Below, piece after piece: positions 57,301 to 64,000 of a DNA stretch of 64,000 nucleotides. The DNA comes from Verticillium longisporum (lineage: Eukaryota > Ascomycota > Sordariomycetes > Glomerellales > Plectosphaerellaceae). The position numbers and the translations under genes are program-made. Positions within the stretch are counted from its first letter, which is position 1. Each line of letters begins with the position of its first letter. The notes under the pieces were generated by a model, which was not told where the DNA came from, searched no databases, and worked only from the letters and a program-made list of their open reading frames with translations. The stretch is from the NCBI GenBank assembly GCA_019188255.1, contig JAETXT010000010.1:2418001-2482000 (forward strand). The letters run 5' to 3'.

Positions 57301-58025
57301 ATGGCGAAGACTCTTGAGAAAACCCGCAAGCAGATTGCGAAGAAGCGCAACGGCACTGTAGAGGCCCTCCATCTGTATTCACGAGACTCCAAGCGCCTCC
57401 ACCGTGCTTCAGTGAGAGATGAGAAGCTTGGAAAGCTGGCCTCGTCAAGAGGCAAGAAGGAACAGCCGCTTCGTAAGCAATTTCAGTGGCACATTTGGAC
57501 AAGTTCGCGGCTGATCAGAAACCTTGTGTCCAGTCGACCGTGCCAACTTCTTCAGGGATGCCGTCGTGGAAAGGGGTACCAAGCCTCTAGAGATGGGTGT
57601 CGTCCAGGAGCTAATCAACTCGTATGTCACTCCCAGCCACTGCTAGCTGAGAATGCTTCGATTCTGTTTGGCCATGTTCCTTTCTAACAACCTTCAGGTT
57701 TGTTCACCAGCATGATGAGGAGCACAGTGAGGTCAAGAAAACTCGCCGCCCCGGTCGCCCAGCCAGCGCCCGACAAGACCTCCTCGAGGCAAAGATCAAG
57801 AAGCTTTTGGAAGAACAGAAGAACGGCTTCTGTGAGTGATTCAGCAAGAGCAGTTATACTCCGTTGTTGGCTAATTCTTTCTCAGTCATGCCTGATCTCA
57901 CAAGCGACGACAACGTTCATTTGTTGGACCGTTGGGAGGGCTCCTGGGCTTACCTCACATCCGTTGCCTGGGTTCGCGTGGCCTCTGACAAGAAATTCAA
58001 GCCTGCAAGCTTCCCTCCCATGTGA
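57301..58025 (+). CDS. TMA16: Translation machinery-associated protein 16 (ribosome biogenesis)
   Basis: Exons 57301-57472, 57534-57621, 57698-57831 and 57886-58025 give 177 residues. Basic N-terminus LEKTRKQIAKKRNG, the highly conserved YSRDSKRLHRASVRDEKL, then DRANFFRDAV, a Lys/Arg-rich helix (KKTRRPGRPAS, LLEAKIKKLLEEQ) and FMPDLTSDDNVHLLDRWEGS near the end match the Tma16 family. In yeast it is a nuclear factor associated with pre-60S ribosomal particles. All three introns are short (54-76 nt) with clear GT, branch and AG signals and restore L, S and F at the junctions. It is transcribed away from EXO1. Confidence 0.95.
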
Positions 58026-59387
58026 TGATGACGTGGCAATTCATCGGCAGAGCTCATGCATTTAGCGATCGGCGTTATGGTTTTCTGCTTTTTCAATGAC
58101 GAGATACTTACCTTTGGCTCACACTCTCGACTCAAGGGGTGGTTTCTCGTCGGCTCTTTCAGCTTGCATGCTCTGTGTTTTGGCGAACCGCAAGTGGCGT
58201 TTGGACTTCGGGAGTCCAGGCCCCGGCACGGGTCGAGCGTCGACGGCCAGACCTTTCGGCTACGTGCCGCTACCTCGCATCCTCGGCGGCAGGGCTAGGC
58301 AACGAAGCAGGCCGACATCCTTTGTTGGTCCACTGGATTCCTTGCCCCTCAGCCATGTCTTTCGGTCGAGTTACACCAATTGATGATATAATAGATCGCC
58401 TGGTATAGCTTCGTCGCGTCGTCTTTTGTGGCTGTCCCAGAAGCTTACTGCTCACGGCTGGCTACACCTCATCTTCCAACTTCATCGGATCAAATTGATC
58501 CCAAGGGTTAAGCCAAGATCCCAAATGACGAGACGAACCCTTCTATCGTACCCGAGACATCTGGCCATCTCACCCGTCTCTCCGCCCAGCGGCCACCCCT
58601 GAGATGCCATGCCTGTATCACCTACCCCGTCCGTGGGTTCACGCCGCTCGCCGTCCATCCCATCTGTGAACCCCTTTAACAGTGCCCGCTTGTAGCTGCA
58701 AGCAGGCACCCATACGACCCGGCCACGTGTGGTGTTTTCTTAACCTCGATCTGCCCAAGATGACGGAGCTGGCGTCTCGGGCTGCCAGCCGGTCAACCAG
58801 CCTGTCTTGCAATAAGTACCTCCTTGTCGCATACTTAAACCGAGCGCATCTCCAGCCCGGGAATCAGAGTGCTACATCACACAGCTAGGGGCCCGAATCC
58901 TCCTCCAACCCCGGCCTCAGGTTGACGCGGATACACACCTCAGCGTTGCTGTTAGTGGGGTTCCTCTGCTTCTTCATCGGCGTCAAGTGTCGTGCAATCA
59001 GGTTTGATGCGCTGTTTTGTCTAAATCTCCAAGGAGAGAGAAAGAGGGGTCAAGGCCTCTTGGTGAATATCTCTCGCCACCACATTCGTCGAATTCTGGT
59101 TCGTCAGCATGAAGATAGGAGCCTCTCCAGTGATCATTTGAGGTTTCCGTAAGACAGGCGGGACTGCTACACACGCAGTGTCGATCAAATATATCTGAGG
59201 GCGGATCTACACTGTCAGGCAACTGCACCCTCAAACCCCATAGCTCTCAACCCACTCGAATACCCATGATCGTCGATCCTCACTGTTCATCAATAGTCCA
59301 AATAAGTGGCCCTGAAGTATGACCCTTCAGTTCCTTGCCGGGGTGATGGAGCTTGTAGATCAAGGTCACTGACTAGCATGACAGATC
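58026..59387. other. Intergenic region
   Basis: No supported gene; several overlapping short frames on both strands at 58050-58890, none with family features. Confidence 0.5.
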
Positions 59388-59618
59388 ATGTGCAAGTACA
59401 TCACACACCTGCGAGTCTGCTACGTCTGCCATCATGAAGAGACAGTTCTCATTACCGAGAGCCCGTGCCCGCCGCTGAGGGGGAGAGGTGCGTTTGGCAG
59501 CTGCCAGACCGGGACCGGCAACAAGACAACATGCACGCCGTTCCAATGCTGGAAGTGCAAGGAGAGAGTGCATCGCATATCACAAGTCAGATCGCCGCGT
59601 CATGTATCATTGCGTTGA
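59388..59618 (+). CDS. Possible small cysteine-rich protein
   Basis: An uninterrupted 76-codon frame with eight cysteines (C2, C11, C14, C27, C39, C49, C54, C57), no signal peptide and a basic tail. The pattern MCKYITHLRVC, CHHEETVLITESPC and CTPFQCWKC resembles short conserved fungal proteins that begin MCK and carry a CxxCHHEE and CWxC, which may bind zinc. I recall this type but have no family name. It could be a real gene that gene finders miss because of its size. Chance cannot be excluded because it lies in a region with many short frames. Confidence 0.45.
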   Translation: MCKYITHLRVCYVCHHEETVLITESPCPPLRGRGAFGSCQTGTGNKTTCTPFQCWKCKERVHRISQVRSPRHVSLR

Positions 59619-59670
59619 CTTTTATAACGTGCGCCAATACAACAAACATGACCAACTGATGCTGTTCAAC

Positions 59671-61323
59671 CTAGATGAGGTAGCGAAGGAACACCGCCCA
59701 AGCGCTGACAATGATGCTCACGAGGAGTCCGAAGGTCAGGGCAGTGAACCACCCCTTTGACGTCCTCTTCGTCAGAGGATCCAAGTCCCTGTCGACGACC
59801 AACGCCTCGGCCGCCTCCCGGCTACGGCGGGTCATTGTCATGCCCTTGCCGAGAAGCTTGTAATCGACAATGATGTATGCGATGCCCAAGACGAACGCCC
59901 ATGCCTTGATGCCTATGGCGACGAGCAGGACTCTGTTGTAGCCACCACCGTCTGTTCCGTCTTGGAGAACACCAAAGACAACGTCCATCTGGCTTTTGCG
60001 TTAGCGTTGACTGTCTCTCTGTGAGCCACTCGGGAAAGACCTACGATGGTGGATCCAGAATTATTGAAGGCTCGCCAGACTCCAAAGGCTGTGCCAATCT
60101 TTGCTTGGTCTGCCACGAGGAGAGGAATGCAGATCTGCAGCGGCATCGAGTTGATGACGCCCGCCAGGCTAGAGAAGACCAGTCCCACGGTCGGGTGCGC
60201 ATCGGTGAATCCCAGGACAGAGCATGCGATGATCCAAAAGACCGGGGCTGTGGCGACGTAGTGGAAGCGGTGACCGTACGCGTCGATGGCGAGACCGAGC
60301 ACAGGACTGAGCACGATGGGCAGGATCTTCTGCGCCGTGGCCAAATAACCGGCCACCTCCTCTGTGTACCCCTTCGTGAAGATGATGTCTGCGGAGCTCG
60401 TGCTGAAGCCCCCAGCTGCTCCACTCTGCAAGAGCTGGGTTGCCGGGAGCATGAGGTAGGCCCACGGAAGTTGGAAAAGCACGTTCCAGGAGAACCGCTT
60501 CTTGGTGTGGAGGTGTTGCTTTGAGATAGCTGCGGCGCGACCGGACGTCAAACGAAGATGCTGAGGGACGACGAATCGTTCGAAGCAGACGTAGGCGACG
60601 TTGACCAGGAGTGAGAATGCACAGAAGATTACGGGAATCCAAAATGTCCAGCCATACCAGCCGGTGCCGTCGCGAATGGGGATTGCAACCATGCCAGACA
60701 CGAGACTGATGGTGTTGGCAATGGCACTCTCTAGGCCAAACGCAAACGCAAGTCCAGAGGCTCCAAACCAGTGGTAGAAAAACTATGCAGGACGTCAATG
60801 TGGGAACCGAGAGTGGGCTTGCTTGTTGAAGATGGGTATTCACCTTCTGAGTGGCCGAATCAAGGACTGCGATACCGAAGCCCATCAAGACATGACCACC
60901 GACGAGCACCCGCCAAAGGCCAACTTGAACACCGGCAGCAGCAACAACTGATCCCACCAGGATGACGGTTGTGCAACATAGTGTCACAATGTTGGGTCCC
61001 CACCAATCAAGGATGAGGCCTCCCACAATGGGAAAGATGGTGTTGACGAAGGCATCCGCGCTGCTAAGTACACCAAACTGTGTGTTGTTGATGCCGAGTT
61101 CTTCTCGAAGAGTATTCTTCAATGGGCCGAGTGCTGAGCCGGTCCAGGTATGTCCGATGGGAAGGGAGATGACACAGACGAGGGCAATCCACCTGTAAGT
61201 CAAAGGGAACTGGGGGGCAACATTTTGACCGTCATCCTCTGCGCCGTTGACTTGGACAACAGGCTGTTTCGTCTCCTCATCGCGAAGATCGCCACGGATT
61301 TGCTGTGAAGTGACGGCGTCCAT
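59671..61323 (-). CDS. MFS transporter (MFSD1-like)
   Basis: Exons 61323-60844, 60782-60045 and 59988-59671 give 511 residues with about 12 helices. The first helix (YRWIALVCVISLPIGHTWTG), GINNTQFGVLSSADAFVNTI, the loop GGLILDWWGPN and FFYHWFGASGLAFAFGLESA resemble the MFSD1-type branch of the major facilitator superfamily, whose animal member is a lysosomal dipeptide exporter. Late helices include AGVINSMPLQICIPLLVADQ and FGVWRAFNNSGSTI. All exons are whole codons (160, 246 and 106). Substrate and membrane cannot be told. No link to neighbouring genes is evident. The hydrophilic N-terminus (DEETKQPVVQVNGAEDD) should face the cytosol. Confidence 0.88.
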
Positions 61324-64000
61324 CCTGATACCTACCAGAACAACGTCGTCAGGCTATGGCTGTACCTGGGCTGCGGATGACCAGGAAGCTGATTGTCTGG
61401 AGTTGCAAGGCCTATTGTCAATTTATACTCGATCTTCAGAAGCAATACGAGCTCCGCAAGGCCTGCAAATCACGCAGGTTTCGCATTCGACATCAGCGAA
61501 AGTGATCAGATAAGATCATCTTTGGGCGGGTTTTGTTGCAGACGTCGGTGTTCTTGCCGCTCCTCATCTTATCAGATGATTCTGGATGCCTTGGCACACC
61601 AATTTACAACCAATCTTTCGTGTCGTAGTCTTAAGCTTTTTTTGACTTTGTGGATCGAATCCATCACTCGCGTCGGATGGATGCCGCTTGCATTGTGGCA
61701 GTGCTGGAATACCGCGAAAAATCCACCCGGACAACGTGCACGGGACTGAAGACCTGGATCAATACCCCTTCAGCGCATATTCCCGGACGGGCCCCGTGTT
61801 TCTATCTACGTTGGCCGTCTCACTTCGGCTGCCCAGACTTACGATCCCACTTCGGGTCCCGCCTAGAGCATCTACAACCCAACGCCAAGCTCAGCCGGCA
61901 ACAAGGTGCAAATTGTTATGGTCCTATGAGGGGCAGACCATAACGCAAGTTCACGCGAGGAGGCCCATCCACGAGCCTACTACCGCCCTACGTTTAGAAG
62001 CACCCCGCTTGGGATAGAAATTTATTCCTCGCATAGAAGATCTGGTCTTGTTTCGCGGTTGAGATGCAGCTCGTGTTGAGGTTGCTGATTAATGTCTGGA
62101 AAGAGTCCAAACGTTACCTTTGTTTCGAGACCAAGAGGTTGGATGTCTGGCATCCGGAACAAGGGCTTTTATTTATTCAACCTGAAGATTTATGACCACT
62201 TGGGAATCTAGGAGCACTCATCTGCTAGACTACTTTCAAGTTCTTGGCTGCATCATCGGCGACAAGCTCGGAATGCGCTAACTTGTTGCAGAACTGACCC
62301 GGGCGGTCTTCGAGGCGACGCTTGCTCTGATTATGAGATAGGACCTCTGAATAGTGTACTTTATTGAGGTTAGCTACGTAAGTTAAATCAGGGTGAGCCT
62401 AAAGCGATGCATTTTAGTACATGGCCATTAGAGAATGCAAGTAGGGCTATTTACTTTTGGCAGCATTGATCGCTACCTTGTGTTGGTCTTGGCACAAGAT
62501 TTCTGTGTGAAATCGTAGCGACTAGACTTTTGGGCTATATAAGCAAGCTGTTACAGCTCTGGTCGAGGCCGCGTGAATGACTCGATGGTCAGACCCTCGG
62601 GCCTTCACAGCCTGCACCCCTCTATCAAAATATGATGTGTGCCTCAATACTTTCTATCCAATTACTGAAATATATAGCTTAGTCTAGTAATATAAGGAGC
62701 TGGGTGACCATGATAATTTAATACATACATCGAAGCATGATGATGCTTCTTCAGCCTTGGCTAGCATTTCTCATCCATCTTGACCTGAATGACGGGCAGC
62801 CCTAAGGAAGGCATGCACAAGGGTATTGCTGACCTATAATAATATCCAGGGAAGATACTGGGTTGGCTCTTTATGTCGCATTTGCTGTTCCTGGCATACT
62901 CCAGACACCAGGCCAGCAGAATTCGGAAATCTGCGTCGGAGCTTAACGCAAGCCTCAGGTTCAACAGGGCTAGCGCCTTCATGTTGCGTCCGCATTTACG
63001 ACTCAAGAAATTCTGCTATACTTCATTGATATGCCATATGTAAAGTAGTTTTTATTGATAGCCGCGTTCTTACTAGTGATCCGTCGCTGCAGTGAAGCTA
63101 TGTGGCTAACGTGGCCAAAACAAGGACAATCGCGATTTATCGCTCGCCTCATGTTTCGAAGGTATGGCAGTTGAAGAGGCAAAGGCGCTATTGCTACCCA
63201 TAACCGAAGGAGCCTTCTCGAGCACTACTTTTCCACGATAGAACATAGCAGTCATCACACATGTCTTAAGCTCAACTGCATGGACTCCAGTACCACTATG
63301 GCCTTGAATATGCGGTTACCTGTCTGAAATCTTGTAAATACCAGGAACAGCGCATGCAGTACCGTAGTCCATCAGCGCTGACCTTTGAAATCGACAGTTC
63401 GATATTGTCAGGGCTGCTCGCATGACAAATCAAACCCGAACGTCCGTCTTTGCGCAAGATCACCGTTGAAAGCGGGCTCAAAGTTAGCAAGCTTTGAAAC
63501 CTTGCCATAGTTATGCTGTGTACCTGGAACCTTCTTGTACATCTTTCGGCCTATGGTCTGGTAACATAACGTCGGACAGCCCGATTGAAGCCTCACAGCG
63601 GAGGACATTTGTCCATCTGATAATGGCGACCAGGTATGCTGCTGACGATAGTAGCAGGAAGTATTTCTCGAGATGTTACCAAAGAAAAATGTAATATAAA
63701 GATAGAACGTACTCGGCGTTATCGTGAAGTCAAAAAATGTCTGATCTTCAAACACCTTCAGCACGAGGCCGCTCGACAGGCTGCTCCAGGGCTTCAACTT
63801 CTTCATCGCGTTTCACTTATTTCATTGTCCGCAAGACTGACTCAATCTGACAGAGGTCTGCAGAAATTCCACTCAACGGAGATGATCATCTACAGGCCAA
63901 ACATGGGTAGTTCGAGGAAACGCTCAGTCGCGGCAAGGAAAGCAGCCGCGGTCACAAAAGGACCACATACCAGAAAAGGAGTCCATCGCCAAGTGTGGAC
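61324..64000. other. Gene-free terminal region
   Basis: The first 300 bases are the promoter of the MFS gene. From about 62000 GC content falls moderately and only short scattered frames occur. No transposon termini, tRNA or protein relics could be recognised. It may be aged repeat DNA or the edge of a gene that starts beyond the window. Confidence 0.5.

Overview
The window is nuclear DNA of a filamentous ascomycete (Pezizomycotina, most likely a Sordariomycete). The evidence is many short (48-136 nt) GT-AG introns with CTRAY-type branch sites, Zn2Cys6 regulators, PTH11/rhodopsin-like and RTA1-like membrane proteins, and AT-rich blocks full of TpA that look like repeats destroyed by repeat-induced point mutation (RIP). 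Species is not determinable by eye.

Layout. 1-5285 is an AT-rich, RIP-like island containing one GC-normal Fot1/pogo-type DNA transposon (1145-3004, TA target duplication) whose transposase is split by a one-base frameshift. 6531-10329 is a hybrid histidine kinase whose ATP-binding G1 box carries an apparent 11-nt deletion and frameshift. 10904-12376 is a seven-helix rhodopsin-like membrane protein. 15704-27878 is a compact candidate biosynthetic cluster of five genes: a secreted BBE-type FAD oxidase, an NRPS-like enzyme (adenylation, carrier, reductase) with a gluconokinase-like kinase fused at its C-terminus, an aldo/keto reductase, a Zn2Cys6 regulator and an MFS permease. A repeated ACGGAT motif is concentrated in the NRPS-like/reductase promoter and next to the regulator start, which suggests pathway-specific control.

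28231-30155 is a mitochondrial transcription factor B-like (Dim1/KsgA family) protein. 30296-31128 is an 833-bp palindromic foldback element, followed by two identical tRNA-Gly(GCC) genes facing each other across 1.6 kb. Then come a GT90 glycosyltransferase (34632-36615), arginase (37849-38931) and a four-helix membrane protein (40402-41082).

42150-49619 holds three paralogous genes for very small Hmp1-like stress proteins, interspersed with a Zn2Cys6 regulator and an RTA1-like protein. The first paralog has lost one intron exactly. 50929-58025 is a housekeeping stretch: an Ariadne-type RBR ubiquitin ligase, exonuclease 1 and TMA16. A possible small cysteine-rich protein and an MFSD1-like transporter (59671-61323) follow. 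The last 2.7 kb shows no gene.

Exon structures were worked out by hand from reading frames, splice signals and family conservation; in every spliced model the exon lengths sum to a whole number of codons. Family names rest on motif recognition, without database searches.
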